Source: Candidatus Laterigemmans baculatus
GTDB lineage: Bacteria; Planctomycetota; Planctomycetia; Pirellulales; Pirellulaceae
Assembly (NCBI RefSeq): GCF_010367455.1
Contig: NZ_WRPR01000070.1
Coordinates: 1 to 58,750 of the forward strand
Direction of reading: 5' to 3'
Length of the DNA stretch: 58,750 bases
The notes under the pieces were generated by a model. The model saw only the letters and a program-made list of their open reading frames with translations. It had not been told where the DNA came from and made no database searches. A program made the translations under genes and the position numbers. This document shows, piece by piece, positions 44,762 through 53,929 of the stretch (the first letter of the stretch is position 1; the number at the start of each line of letters is the position of its first letter).

Positions 44762-45720
44762 AACTCCAGCGCCCCGGCGGCCGCTACGGCTCCCACCGCG
44801 ATCCCGCCGAGGTGCGCGATGTTGGCCACGTGGGGCATGAATCCAGGGATCATGCAGAGAACGACAAAGCCGAGCACAAAGGCCACGTTGAACGCCGGGA
44901 TGCGAAACGGCAGCGTCGGCTCGACCATCGGCCGCAGCCAAAGGTACGTGAATAGCGCCAACACACCGCCGGAGGCTCCGATGACCAGCGTCGAGCCGCC
45001 CAGCGAGACCGGGGTGTAGGCCTGCGCGAACATCCCCACGATCCCGCCGATCAAGAACAGCGCCAGCATGAACCACGGTCCGCGGAACACCTCGACGATC
45101 CGCCCGAGCTGATACAGCATGATCGCGTTGAACAGCAGGTGCATCACGCTGCCGTGCAGAAACAGCGGGGTCACCAGCCGCCAGACCTCCCCCTGCAAAA
45201 TCCCCGCCAACGGACGCATCGCTTCGCTGGGGGCAACCTCCGCCGGATCCTCGAGCACCGGGACCAACGTCAACTTGCTGAACAGCTTGATCGAGAACGG
45301 GATGCCTCCTTCGGCCCGCGCGACTTGCGCCGGGCTGACGTCGCCAAAGTTCGTGAGCAGCGAAGCCGCCGCGCAGGCGATCACCAGACCGACGACCAAC
45401 GAGGTCGAGCCGCCATGGGCCGTGGGGACCCGCCGCGGCTTGAAGGGCTGCTGCAGCTTGAGCTTTTCCCGCTGCTCTTTTTCTTGGCGGCGACGCAGCT
45501 CTTTGGCTTGGCGATCGACGCGGTAGCGAGCCGCCTCGGGATCGCTGCGGAACTGGGCCAGCTCTTCGCGAGCGACGCCGAGCTGGTCCTCCTCCTTAGC
45601 CCACACCTCGTAGGAGTCGTCGGCCCCGGGTTCGGTGACCACGTGGATGTCGCGCGTCAGCAAGTAATCGCCGAACCGCTCGGCTTGCTCGCGTGTCAGG
45701 TTTCCGCCAATCCGTCGCAT
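44749..45720 (-). CDS. Rhomboid-family intramembrane serine protease
   Basis: 323 residues from the ATG at 45720 (MRRIGGNLTREQAERFGDYL). The N-terminal domain (about 1-75) with DYLLTRDIHVVTEPGADDSY resembles the GlpG cytoplasmic domain. A charged coiled stretch RRRQEKEQREKLKL follows, then six membrane helices. The catalytic Ser is in VIGASGGVLAL (GxSG) and the catalytic His in ANIAHLGGIAVG, so it should be active. The HGSVMHLLFNAIMLY loop is also conserved. It lies 7 nt downstream of nagB on the same strand, so it is probably co-transcribed. Confidence 0.95.
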   Translation of the reverse strand: MRRIGGNLTREQAERFGDYLLTRDIHVVTEPGADDSYEVWAKEEDQLGVAREELAQFRSDPEAARYRVDRQAKELRRRQEKEQREKLKLQQPFKPRRVPTAHGGSTSLVVGLVIACAAASLLTNFGDVSPAQVARAEGGIPFSIKLFSKLTLVPVLEDPAEVAPSEAMRPLAGILQGEVWRLVTPLFLHGSVMHLLFNAIMLYQLGRIVEVFRGPWFMLALFLIGGIVGMFAQAYTPVSLGGSTLVIGASGGVLALFTYLWLRPMVEPTLPFRIPAFNVAFVLGFVVLCMIPGFMPHVANIAHLGGIAVGAVAAAGALEFLRR

Positions 45721-45727
45721 AACTCGT

Positions 45728-46516
45728 CTACTCCGCCGCGGCAGACCGCGTTCGCTCGGCCGCTTCGGCCATTTTGTAATACTCGCTCCGCTGCAACTCA
45801 CCGGCGGCCGCTTCGTCGAGCACCATCACGACGTCCGGATGCAGCTGCAGTGCCGAGGCGGTAATCGATGCGGAGACTGGCCCTTCGACCGCCGCGCGGA
45901 CCGCTTCGGCTTTATGCGCCCCGGTCGCCAACAACAAGCAGCAGCGGGCTTCGAGGATCGTTCCGACGCCCATCGTGACGGCCAACCGGGGGACCGAAGC
46001 CTCGTCGCCGAAAAACCTCGCGTTATCGCGGATCGTCTCCGCCGTCAGGTGCTTGACCCGCGTCCGACCGGCCAGCGACGAGCCCGGTTCATTGAAGGCG
46101 ATGTGGCCGTCGGTCCCGATCCCCAGTAGCTGCAGGTCGATCCCTCCCGCCTCGCGGATCGCCGCTTCGTACGCCGCACAAGCGGCGGGCAAATCGTCCG
46201 CAACGCCGTCGGGCAACTGGCACCGCTCGGGCTGCAGATTGACGTGGTCGAACAACTGCTCCTGCATGAAGCGGTGGTAGCTCTGCGGATGCGTCGCCGG
46301 CAGCCCCACGTACTCGTCGAGGTTGAACGTCCGCACTTGGCCGAAGTCCAAACCCTCCTGGCGGTGCATCTCGATCAGCAATTGATAGCAGCTGACGGGC
46401 GTTCCGCCGGTGGCCAGCCCCAGCACCGCATCCGGTTTGCGTCGCACCAACGCGGCAATGAAATCCGCAGCCGTCGCCGCAGCCGCCGCTGCATCCGCCT
46501 CAATGATCACCCGCAC
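45728..46516 (-). CDS. nagB: Glucosamine-6-phosphate deaminase
   Basis: 262 residues from the GTG at 46516 (MRVIIEADAAAAAATAADFI); a longer start at 46567 is less likely. Converts GlcN-6-P to fructose-6-P and ammonia. It shows LGLATGGTPVSCYQLLI (phosphate loop), FNLDEYVGL (catalytic Asp), LLGIGTDGHIAFNEPGSS (Asp and His of the active site) and TMGVGTILEA. nagA is not adjacent. Its start and the rhomboid pairing suggest coupled expression. Confidence 0.95.
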   Translation of the reverse strand: MRVIIEADAAAAAATAADFIAALVRRKPDAVLGLATGGTPVSCYQLLIEMHRQEGLDFGQVRTFNLDEYVGLPATHPQSYHRFMQEQLFDHVNLQPERCQLPDGVADDLPAACAAYEAAIREAGGIDLQLLGIGTDGHIAFNEPGSSLAGRTRVKHLTAETIRDNARFFGDEASVPRLAVTMGVGTILEARCCLLLATGAHKAEAVRAAVEGPVSASITASALQLHPDVVMVLDEAAAGELQRSEYYKMAEAAERTRSAAAE

Positions 46517-46796
46517 AGTTTCTCTCGCTTCCGCCCAGTAGCCGCCAAAGGTCCCATTCGCCGCCAAAATTCCCAGCGGTCCAGCGTAGCAAACGAGGCG
46601 TCGGGTACGAGGGGCCGTCGCTCATGGGTCGAGTGGCAGCTACGAGGGGGGGGGCAAGAGCGAGCGTCGCCCCAGCAGCAAACCGCTCTTGCATCGATTC
46701 GGGCCACTTGAGTAGCGTCCGCAGTACGCCGCGGAGGATGTCCCGCGGCGGCACCAGAGCATCTGCAAGTCGGGCCGTGCGTCAGGGAGGACGAAC

Positions 46797-48173
46797 GTGC
46801 AAACGCTGAAAACTGCGATCGTCGTAGTGCTGCTATTGACGGTGACGTACAGCGCCTACGTCGCCTTGACCGCCCCCACGCCCGAGTTGCCCGCTGAAGT
46901 GGCAAGCCTCGTCGAAGGCGACAGCCTCGATCTGGGCGAAATCGGCATGGGGGAGATCGACTCGGGAACCCCCGTCGACTTCGCCGCTGACTTCGATAGC
47001 GGAATGGCCTCCAGCGGAGACTCGGCCGCTCCCGGCCAAGATCCATCGGCCGGCCCGAGCGGCATCGGTTTCCCCTTCGCCGCCGGGGGTGCGGCTTCGG
47101 CTCGGCTGAGCGACCAGCCCGGCTCGGTCGCCGCCGGACCGCGATCAAAGCCAGCGGCGTCTGCGAGCCCGAGCGACTCCGCCTCCTCCCGGGGTTCCAA
47201 TCCGGACTTAGCCGCGACCGCTCCTCAATCGCTTCCCAAACCCGATCCCTCGACCGGCTCAGTTTCGGCCGACCCCAACCAGAATTATCCCTCGACCGCG
47301 TTCGGCGATTTTGACTTGAGCTTGGCCGGGGGATCCCCGGAGTCCGCTTCGCCCGCACCGAGCATCGCCGCTAGCGGGAGCTCCACGCTCGAGGCCTCCG
47401 AGGAAGCCGACGCTGGGGACGATGCCAGCGCTGCTCGCGACGCGGCCGGTACGGGCAACGCGAGCGGCAGCCCCCACCCGGGACTGGTCAACGCGATCGC
47501 CACGGCCGACCGCCAGTGGGAAAACGATCAACTTCGCGAAGCCCTGACGACCCTCAGCCTGTTCTACAACGATCCCGATCTGCAGGCCTCTGACCGCGAG
47601 CCGCTGCAGGCCCGGCTCGATATGCTCGCGGGCGAAGTGATTTACTCGACGCGGCACCTGCTCGAGCAGCCCTACCGTGTCCGCGAAGGGGATACGTTGC
47701 AGTCGATCGCCGAGACGTACGAAGTTCCCTGGCAGCTGCTGGCGAACATCAATCAAGTCCAAGACCCGGCGGCGATCGTCCCTGGTCAAGAGTTGAAGAT
47801 CATGCGGGGCCCGTTCCGCGCCGAGGTCAGCCTCGATCGCTCGGAGCTGACCCTATTCTTGGGTGAACTCTATGCCGGACGCTTCCCGATCGGCCTCGGC
47901 AACGATCCGCTGCCGGAGCCTGGGACGTACACCGTCAAGGACAAACAAACCGCCCGCACCTATTACCCGCTGACCGGCGGCAACATTCCGGCCGGCGATC
48001 CCCGCAATCCTTACGGGCAAATGTGGTTAGACCTCGGCGGACAGCTCTGCATTCACGGCTCGCCGGAAACCGGCAGCGGCGAACCGCAAGGCTGCATCCA
48101 GCTGCGGACGGCCGACGCCCGCGACGTCTATGGCATCTTGTCCAAAGGCTCGGCGGTCTCGATCATCCGCTAG
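46797..48173 (+). CDS. LysM/L,D-transpeptidase (YkuD) envelope protein
   Basis: 458 residues, GTG start with AGGGAGG 7 nt upstream. An N-terminal membrane anchor (about 4-24) leads to a long Ser/Ala/Gly/Pro/Asp-rich stalk (about 45-240). The LysM domain is at 293-337 (YRVREGDTLQSIAETYEVPW), and the L,D-transpeptidase domain at about 340-458 shows LCIHGSPETGSGEPQGCIQL with catalytic Cys near 433. L,D-transpeptidases cross-link peptidoglycan stems or attach proteins; planctomycetes were long debated as lacking peptidoglycan, and such genes fit their having it. Confidence 0.93.
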   Translation: MQTLKTAIVVVLLLTVTYSAYVALTAPTPELPAEVASLVEGDSLDLGEIGMGEIDSGTPVDFAADFDSGMASSGDSAAPGQDPSAGPSGIGFPFAAGGAASARLSDQPGSVAAGPRSKPAASASPSDSASSRGSNPDLAATAPQSLPKPDPSTGSVSADPNQNYPSTAFGDFDLSLAGGSPESASPAPSIAASGSSTLEASEEADAGDDASAARDAAGTGNASGSPHPGLVNAIATADRQWENDQLREALTTLSLFYNDPDLQASDREPLQARLDMLAGEVIYSTRHLLEQPYRVREGDTLQSIAETYEVPWQLLANINQVQDPAAIVPGQELKIMRGPFRAEVSLDRSELTLFLGELYAGRFPIGLGNDPLPEPGTYTVKDKQTARTYYPLTGGNIPAGDPRNPYGQMWLDLGGQLCIHGSPETGSGEPQGCIQLRTADARDVYGILSKGSAVSIIR

Positions 48174-48246
48174 GCTCTGCTTGAATCCCCGGCGAATTAG
48201 CCGATCCCAATCCGTCACCCTCTCCTCGGGGAGAGCGGGCCCGGAT

Positions 48247-48364
48247 TCTTCATCAGCCGCCGGGCGCTAGCCCCCGGTTCCCGAAAGCTTCATCAGCCGC
48301 CGGGCGCTAGCCCCCGGTTCCCGAAAGCGCCGAGAGAACCGGACGCAAGCGCGTGGCGGCTGAT
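48247..48364. repeat. Palindromic GCTAGCG repeat with its left arm duplicated
   Basis: A 40-bp segment is present twice in tandem without a mismatch (48248-48287 and 48288-48327). One right arm follows (GAGAACCGGACGCAAGCGCG then TGGCGGCTGAT). Confidence 0.9.
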
Positions 48365-48384
48365 ACTGCGAGCACCGGAAAACG

Positions 48385-48408
48385 AACGGCTTGCCGTTAA
48401 ACGAACCT
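48385..48408. repeat. Fragment of the 87-bp repeat family
   Basis: CGGCTTGCCGTTAAACGAAC is the complement of GTTTAACGGCAAGCCG, the core of the repeat at 54235 and 58664. It lies in the pyrE 5' region. Confidence 0.7.
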
Positions 48409-48435
48409 ATTCGCAATCCGCAAAACACGATCCCG

Positions 48436-49002
48436 ATGACGACTCCCTACGACCGCGACGCTCTGATCGAACTGATCCGCCGTGAAGCGCTGCAGACCGG
48501 CACGTTCACGCTGGCCAGCGGCAAGACCGCTTCGTACTACCTCGACTGCCGGCTGGTCACGCTGCATCCGCAGGGAGCGAACTTGATCGCTGCCGGGATG
48601 CTCGAGCGGATCGACGCGATGAGCGACAAGATCGATGCGGTCGGCGGGATGGCGATCGGTGCCGATCCGATCACCGCGGCGATCGTGACCCATGAAGGCC
48701 TCCGCGGCGGATCGATGCGCGGCTTCATGGTCCGCAAGGAACCCAAGGGACATGGCGGCGGCCGACAAGTCGAAGGGCCTGTCAAAGCGGGCGATTCGGT
48801 CGTGATCGTCGAAGATGTGATCACCAGCGGCGGCAGCGCCATCCAAGCCATTCGCGCGGCCCGCGCGTTCGGCTTGGAAGTCCGCGGCGTCGTCGCCATC
48901 ATCGATCGCTTGGCCGGCGGCAGCGAGGCGTTCGCGGCCGAGGGGCTGCAGCTGCAAACGTTGCTCACGATCCGAGACTTTGGTCTCCAGCCGGACGCCT
49001 GA
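48436..49002 (+). CDS. pyrE: Orotate phosphoribosyltransferase
   Basis: 188 residues from the ATG at 48436 (MTTPYDRDALIELIRREALQ). A TTG at 48391 would start inside repeat DNA and is rejected. Makes OMP from orotate and PRPP. It has FTLASGKTASYYLDCRLVTL (substrate region), VGGMAIGADPI and the PRPP-binding motif VVIVEDVITSGGSAIQA. The next gene starts with GTG immediately after the TGA stop (TGAGTG). Confidence 0.95.
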   Translation: MTTPYDRDALIELIRREALQTGTFTLASGKTASYYLDCRLVTLHPQGANLIAAGMLERIDAMSDKIDAVGGMAIGADPITAAIVTHEGLRGGSMRGFMVRKEPKGHGGGRQVEGPVKAGDSVVIVEDVITSGGSAIQAIRAARAFGLEVRGVVAIIDRLAGGSEAFAAEGLQLQTLLTIRDFGLQPDA

Positions 49003-49728
49003 GTGGAAACCTCGCTGCACCGAGAACTCAAGAGCCACTACGCCGAATCCGAAACGGCGACCGAAGTCCGGCTCGGCCAGTACCGGATCGATGCGGTCAG
49101 CGGCGGTGAATTGATCGAGATCCAATTCGCCTCGCTGTCGGCGATCCGCGGAAAGATTTCCGACCTGGTTCAGAGCGAGCAGGTGCGGGTCGTCAAACCG
49201 ATCGTCGCCCGGCGGCGAATCATCCGCCAACAGAAACCCGATGGACCAGTCCTCAGCCGGCGGCTGAGCCCCAAGCGTGGTGCGACGCTCGACCTGTTCG
49301 ACGAACTGGTCTATCTGACCCGCGTCTTCCCGCACCCCAACCTGGTGATCGAAGTCCCGCTGGTCAGCGTCGAAGAATGGCGGCTGCCGCCGGCCCCGTC
49401 GCGGCGCTGGCGGCGGTACAAGCCCAAGCACCAGGTGAAGGACATCGTGCTCAGCGAGATCCTCAGCACCGAGAGCTTCGCCACGTCGGCCGACCTGCTG
49501 CGGCTGGTCCAGGCCGACGCGCTGCCCCGCCCGTTCGACACCGCGGAACTCTCCGCCCAGCTCGGCTGCAACCGCAGCGTTTCGCAGCGGATCACCTACG
49601 TGCTCCGCCAGATCGGGGCGATCGAACAAGCCGGCCGCCGCGGCAACGCGAATCTCTACGCGGTCCCGCTCCCGCCCAAATTCAGCAAACCGCGAAAAGC
49701 CAAGCGAACCCGCACGCAAGCGGCCTGA
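49003..49728 (+). CDS. PD-(D/E)XK-nuclease-like protein with a C-terminal winged helix, coupled to pyrE
   Basis: 241 residues, GTG start at 49003 with zero spacing from pyrE. METSLHRELKSHYAESE and TEVRLGQYRIDAVSGGELIEIQFAS resemble the PD-(D/E)XK core: helix with Glu, then D at a strand end, then E-x-Q in the next strand, with Q replacing K. Residues about 150-230 look like a winged helix (TAELSAQLGCNRSVSQRITYVLRQIGAIEQAGRRGNANLY). The C-terminus is basic (KPRKAKRTRTQAA), suited to nucleic acid. No firm family assignment; the nuclease reading is from motif only. Confidence 0.82.
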   Translation: METSLHRELKSHYAESETATEVRLGQYRIDAVSGGELIEIQFASLSAIRGKISDLVQSEQVRVVKPIVARRRIIRQQKPDGPVLSRRLSPKRGATLDLFDELVYLTRVFPHPNLVIEVPLVSVEEWRLPPAPSRRWRRYKPKHQVKDIVLSEILSTESFATSADLLRLVQADALPRPFDTAELSAQLGCNRSVSQRITYVLRQIGAIEQAGRRGNANLYAVPLPPKFSKPRKAKRTRTQAA

Positions 49729-49905
49729 ACAGGACGGACGAAGGCCCCCTATCACCCTCCCGGGGGAAGGGGTGACGGTGCGTTGGAACGCCGCGTTCGG
49801 GGCGACTACAATCGGCCCCTTGCGGCTCCCTCCATCCTCCCTCCTCGCGCGGGCTTCGCGACACCTTCTGGACCACCAGCGAAGCCGCTTCTCTCGGTAC
49901 CAGTT

Positions 49906-52900
49906 ATGAATTTGACCGGACTCGCTCAGCGGCTTTGTCGAGCGTTCTACCTGGGGCTGGCGTTCTGCCTGGGGTTGCTTTTTGCCACCGCGGTAACCGC
50001 CCCACCGTCGCTGTGCCTCGCTGCCGCTCCCGACACTTCGCAACCGCTCGCGCTTCGCGACCGACAAAGGATCGCCCTCGTCGGCAATTCATTGGCCGAG
50101 CGGATGAATCTGTTCGGGCACTTCGAGACTCGACTCCATCTGCGGCACCCGGATAAGCAACTGCTCGTTCGCAACTTTGGCTGGCCGGCGGACGAGGTCG
50201 GTGTGCAGCAACGGCCGGGAAACTACACCGAGATTGACGATACACTGAAAGTTTTCGGTCCCGACCTGTTCCTCTGCTTCTTCGGGTTCAACGAGTCCTT
50301 CGCCGGCACGCAGCCGGCTCAGCTCCAAGCCTTCCAGGACCAGTACCGCAAGTGGATGGCCGACGCGACGGAGAAATGGGCGGGCGAAGGAGCGACACCG
50401 CGGTTCGTCTTGATCAGCCCGATCGCCTTTGAAAGTTCCGGCAATCCGCTGCAGCCCTCTGGAGCTGCCGAAAACCGCAACCTGGCAGCCTACACGCGAG
50501 CCATCGAAGAACTGGCTGCCGCCGAAAACCTTCCCTTTGTCGATCTGTTCGCACCGACGCAAGCCTTGTTCGCCGCCGAACCGGGACTGCAATTCACGAT
50601 CAACGGCGTCCACCTGAACCAGCAAGGAGATCGCGAAGTCGGCCGGTTGTTGGATTCCGCACTCTCCGCGCAAGCTGAGGAAGTCGTCGCCGAAGAGGCG
50701 GAATTCGAGCAAGTGCGGAAAGCGGTCAACGACAAATCGTGGCTGCACTTGCAAGATTACCGGATGCTCAACGGCTGGTATGTCTATGGGGGGCGACGCA
50801 CTTGGGATACCGAAACGTTTCCCAAAGAATTCCATAAGATTCGCAACATGGTGGCGGTGCGAGATCGCTATGTGTGGGACTTGGCTGCCGGCCGCCCCGT
50901 TCCCGACGAGCCCGACGATTCCAACACCGGCGACGTATTCATTCCGGAAACCATGTTCGGGACCCGCGATGAAGCCTTTCGGAAGATGCGGGAACCGACG
51001 ACGCTCGAGTATCCGACGCCCGAGGAGTCGATCGCCCAGATGACGGTGCCCGACGGTTTCGAGGTCAAGCTGTTCGCCTCCGAGCGGGAGTTTCCAGAGT
51101 TGGCCAACCCGACTCAAATCGACTTCGATAATCGCGGCCGGCTGTGGGTCGCTTGCATGCCGAGCTATCCGCAGTGGCTTCCTGGGACCTCTCCGCCGAG
51201 CGACCGCCTCCTGATCTTGGAAGACACCGACGACGACGGGCTGGCCGACAAGCGGACCGTCTTCTACGACAAACTCGTCTGCCCGACCGGGTTTGAGTTT
51301 TGGAATGGCGGCGTGTTGGTCGTCGACGAACCGCGAATCCTGTTTTTGAAAGACAACGACGGTGACGACGTTGCCGACGAGGTCGTACATCTGATCGACG
51401 GAATCGGCACCGACGACACGCACCATGCGATGGGAGCATGGGAGTTTTCCCACGGCGGATTGCTCCACACGCTCGAAGGGATCGCAATGTCGACGACGCT
51501 TGAGACTCCCTGGGGCCCGTTCCGAAACGCCGGCCCCTCGGGCTCTTATGTGATCGATCCGTTGACCTTGAAAGTCCGCCACTTCCGCACCCCCGCTTAC
51601 GGCAATCCCTGGTGCCTGGTATTCGACTCCTGGGGCAACGGCATCATCGGCGACGGCACCGGCGCCACCCACCACTGGACGACTCCCTTGTCGGGTGCTG
51701 CGGTCGATTCCCGAAAAACCTTGAAACCAATCTTCGACAATGAAGGAATGCGACCGGCGGTCGGCAACGACTTTCTAACTTCGCGTCACTTCCCCAAAGA
51801 GATTCACGATCACTTCATCTACGGATGTGTGATCAACATGCACGGATTCCCTCGCTTTACGATTCGTGATGAGGAAAACGGAGCGGGGTTGGTAGGCGAG
51901 CGGATCGATGACCTGCTCTCTTCAACCGATATGTTTTTCCGTCCGGTCGACCCCAAGATCGGCCCTGACGGAGCGCTCTGGTTTGGCGACTGGTGCAATG
52001 CCTTGATCGGCCACATGCAGTACTCCCAACGCGACCCGAACCGCGATCATGAACATGGCCGCGTCTACCGCCTGGTTTACAAACCCAATCCGTTGCTCGA
52101 ACCGGTCACGCAGGCCGGGGAGTCGCTTCCGGCGCTGCTCGAACAGCTCCGGGCCTACGAACCACGGACGCGGTACCGGGCCCGCCGCGAGCTGCGAGAT
52201 CGCGACCGGGCTGAAGTTCTCGCCGCGGTTTCCGACTGGATCCAAGGCGTCGACGATTCTCAGCAGCTGTGCGAAGCGATGTGGATCCAGGAGAGTTTCC
52301 GAGCCGTCGAACCCGCGCTGCTCGACCGGATTGCCGCCAGCGACGACTACCATGCTCGGGCTGCCGCAGTCCACACGATCGGCAACGAGCACCAACGGAT
52401 TGCCGACTCGCTGCAAAGGCTCTCGGCAGCGGTGGGCGATCCCCACCCGCGAGTCCGCGTCGAGGCGCTGCGAGCGCTCAGTTTCCTGGGTACCGCCGAA
52501 GCGGCCGAGGTAGCGCTGAGGGTGGGTGAGCAGAAGATGGACTACTGGACTGAGTACACGCTCGAGCACACGCTGCAGGCATTGCAACCGGCGTGGCAGG
52601 CGGCCGAACGGGCCGGCACCTTCTTGACCGAGGCCAGCGACGCGGCGAAAGCGACCTTCCGCGACTACAAATACTCCACCGGTCCGGGCCGCGCGATCTA
52701 CCTGCCTCTCAAAACGGTCTCGAACGTCGACGCCTCCGAGGCCGAGCGGGCGAAGGCTCTTCAAGAACTCGCTTCCGCCGCCGGAGGTAGCGCCGAGCGA
52801 GGCCGAGCTGTGTTCGAGCGGGTGTGTGCCGCTTGCCACCAAATCGGAGACGTCGGCAAACCGTTCGGCCCTCAGCTGAACGATATTGGGCAGCGGATGA

Positions 52901-53670
52901 GCCGCCAGAAATTGATCGAGTCGATCGTCTGGCCGAATGAAGAGATCGCCAAGGGCTATGAGACCCTCATGGTCCTCACCGACGACGGGCGGGCGCTCAC
53001 CGGTTTCGTGCTTCGCGAAGATGAAAAGACGCTCACCCTCGGGGTGGCCAACGGAAAGACCGAAGTCGTCGAGAAAGCGGCAATCGAACTTCGCCAAGAG
53101 AAGAAAGCGAGCTCGATGCCCGAAGCGCTCACCGAAACAATCGCCCCCATCGAATTTCTCGATCTGCTGCAATTCCTCACCGATGGCTGGATCGATACGG
53201 CTGAACCCACCGTCGGCCAACTGCGGAAGCGGGGCGGTTATGAGGAAATCTCCCGCACCGCGAGAATTAAGATTGGGACCGATTTTCCCGAAAGTCTTAA
53301 TCGCGATGCCGCTTACCTGCTGAGCGCAAAACCTCCGCGGCAGCGCGATTTTGCATTCCACTCGCGAGAAGGCAGCGAGACGGCTCCCGCGATCACGATT
53401 CGGCTCGCCGAACCGCGGGAAATCCAAAGCATTTGGATGCAGAACCGGGTCAACAGCCAGTTCCACGCGCGGGCCGAAGGCTTGGCCATTTGGACGTCAA
53501 CCGACGGAAACCAGTGGCAAAAAGTTTGGCAAGCTCCGCAGCCGGCCGCCGAATACGAAGCGGAATTGCCCGCTGGCACGAAGGCTCAGTTCATTCGAAT
53601 TGGACTGCCGCAGCGGGGAATCCTGCATTTGAACCAAGTCGTCGTCTACGGAGGCCCCGGTCAACCGTAG
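49906..53670 (+). CDS. Secreted SGNH-hydrolase / PVC beta-propeller / cytochrome c fusion protein
   Basis: 1,254 residues from the ATG at 49906 (MNLTGLAQRLCRAFYLGLAF). The signal peptide is followed by an SGNH-type domain (about 55-260; ALVGNSLAERM and NGVHLNQQGDREV). Next is a PVC-type beta-propeller/dehydrogenase region (about 390-760; VPDGFEVKLFASEREFPELA; DEPRILFLKDNDGDDVADEV), HEAT-like helices (about 770-920), a heme-binding cytochrome c domain with CAACH (about 970-1110) and a discoidin-like C-terminus (SIWMQNRVNSQFHARAEGL). The propeller/cytochrome pair is a planctomycete hallmark, thought to act in periplasmic oxidation of sugars; the substrate is unknown. Confidence 0.93.
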   Translation: MNLTGLAQRLCRAFYLGLAFCLGLLFATAVTAPPSLCLAAAPDTSQPLALRDRQRIALVGNSLAERMNLFGHFETRLHLRHPDKQLLVRNFGWPADEVGVQQRPGNYTEIDDTLKVFGPDLFLCFFGFNESFAGTQPAQLQAFQDQYRKWMADATEKWAGEGATPRFVLISPIAFESSGNPLQPSGAAENRNLAAYTRAIEELAAAENLPFVDLFAPTQALFAAEPGLQFTINGVHLNQQGDREVGRLLDSALSAQAEEVVAEEAEFEQVRKAVNDKSWLHLQDYRMLNGWYVYGGRRTWDTETFPKEFHKIRNMVAVRDRYVWDLAAGRPVPDEPDDSNTGDVFIPETMFGTRDEAFRKMREPTTLEYPTPEESIAQMTVPDGFEVKLFASEREFPELANPTQIDFDNRGRLWVACMPSYPQWLPGTSPPSDRLLILEDTDDDGLADKRTVFYDKLVCPTGFEFWNGGVLVVDEPRILFLKDNDGDDVADEVVHLIDGIGTDDTHHAMGAWEFSHGGLLHTLEGIAMSTTLETPWGPFRNAGPSGSYVIDPLTLKVRHFRTPAYGNPWCLVFDSWGNGIIGDGTGATHHWTTPLSGAAVDSRKTLKPIFDNEGMRPAVGNDFLTSRHFPKEIHDHFIYGCVINMHGFPRFTIRDEENGAGLVGERIDDLLSSTDMFFRPVDPKIGPDGALWFGDWCNALIGHMQYSQRDPNRDHEHGRVYRLVYKPNPLLEPVTQAGESLPALLEQLRAYEPRTRYRARRELRDRDRAEVLAAVSDWIQGVDDSQQLCEAMWIQESFRAVEPALLDRIAASDDYHARAAAVHTIGNEHQRIADSLQRLSAAVGDPHPRVRVEALRALSFLGTAEAAEVALRVGEQKMDYWTEYTLEHTLQALQPAWQAAERAGTFLTEASDAAKATFRDYKYSTGPGRAIYLPLKTVSNVDASEAERAKALQELASAAGGSAERGRAVFERVCAACHQIGDVGKPFGPQLNDIGQRMSRQKLIESIVWPNEEIAKGYETLMVLTDDGRALTGFVLREDEKTLTLGVANGKTEVVEKAAIELRQEKKASSMPEALTETIAPIEFLDLLQFLTDGWIDTAEPTVGQLRKRGGYEEISRTARIKIGTDFPESLNRDAAYLLSAKPPRQRDFAFHSREGSETAPAITIRLAEPREIQSIWMQNRVNSQFHARAEGLAIWTSTDGNQWQKVWQAPQPAAEYEAELPAGTKAQFIRIGLPQRGILHLNQVVVYGGPGQP

Positions 53671-53680
53671 ACTCTGTTGA

Positions 53681-53889
53681 TTCATCAGCCGCCGGGAGCT
53701 AGGTCTGTCAGAAAACCCTGAGCCGACGGCGCTAGCCGCGGGTGCTACAGCGGAAATCCCGGGGCTGCGAGGCCCGAGGCTAGCGCCTACGGCTCAAAAG
53801 ATCGAAAGCGAGTGGTTTTCTGCCAGAGCGCTAGCCCCCGGTTCTCGAAAACACCGAGAGAACCGGACGCTAGCGCGTGGCGGCTGATT
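53681..53889. repeat. Palindromic GCTAGCG repeat split by a MITE-like insertion
   Basis: The outer parts TTCATCAGCCGCCGGG (from 53681) and GCTAGCCCCCGGTTCTCG..GTGGCGGCTGATT (to 53889) would be one normal copy, but the element at 53703-53830 sits at its CTAG. Confidence 0.8.
53703..53830. mobile_element. Second copy of the MITE-like element, inside a palindromic repeat
   Basis: 128 bp beginning GTCTGTCAGAAAACCC (one C lost relative to the copy at 6549) and ending GGTTTTCTGCCAGAGC plus G. CTAG flanks both sides (53699-53702 and 53831-53834). The interior matches the 6549 copy closely for about 110 bp (GAGCCGACGGCGCTAGCCGC; AGGCTAGCGCCTACGGCTC). No coding capacity. Confidence 0.8.
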
Positions 53890-53929
53890 TAGCGGACTGT
53901 TCTGTGACGTAGCCCACTCGGAGAGTGCC

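Noticed and set aside
50089-53466. Two long minus-strand frames opposite the cytochrome fusion gene
   Set aside because: Antisense shadows of a gene with clear SGNH, propeller and CAACH motifs.
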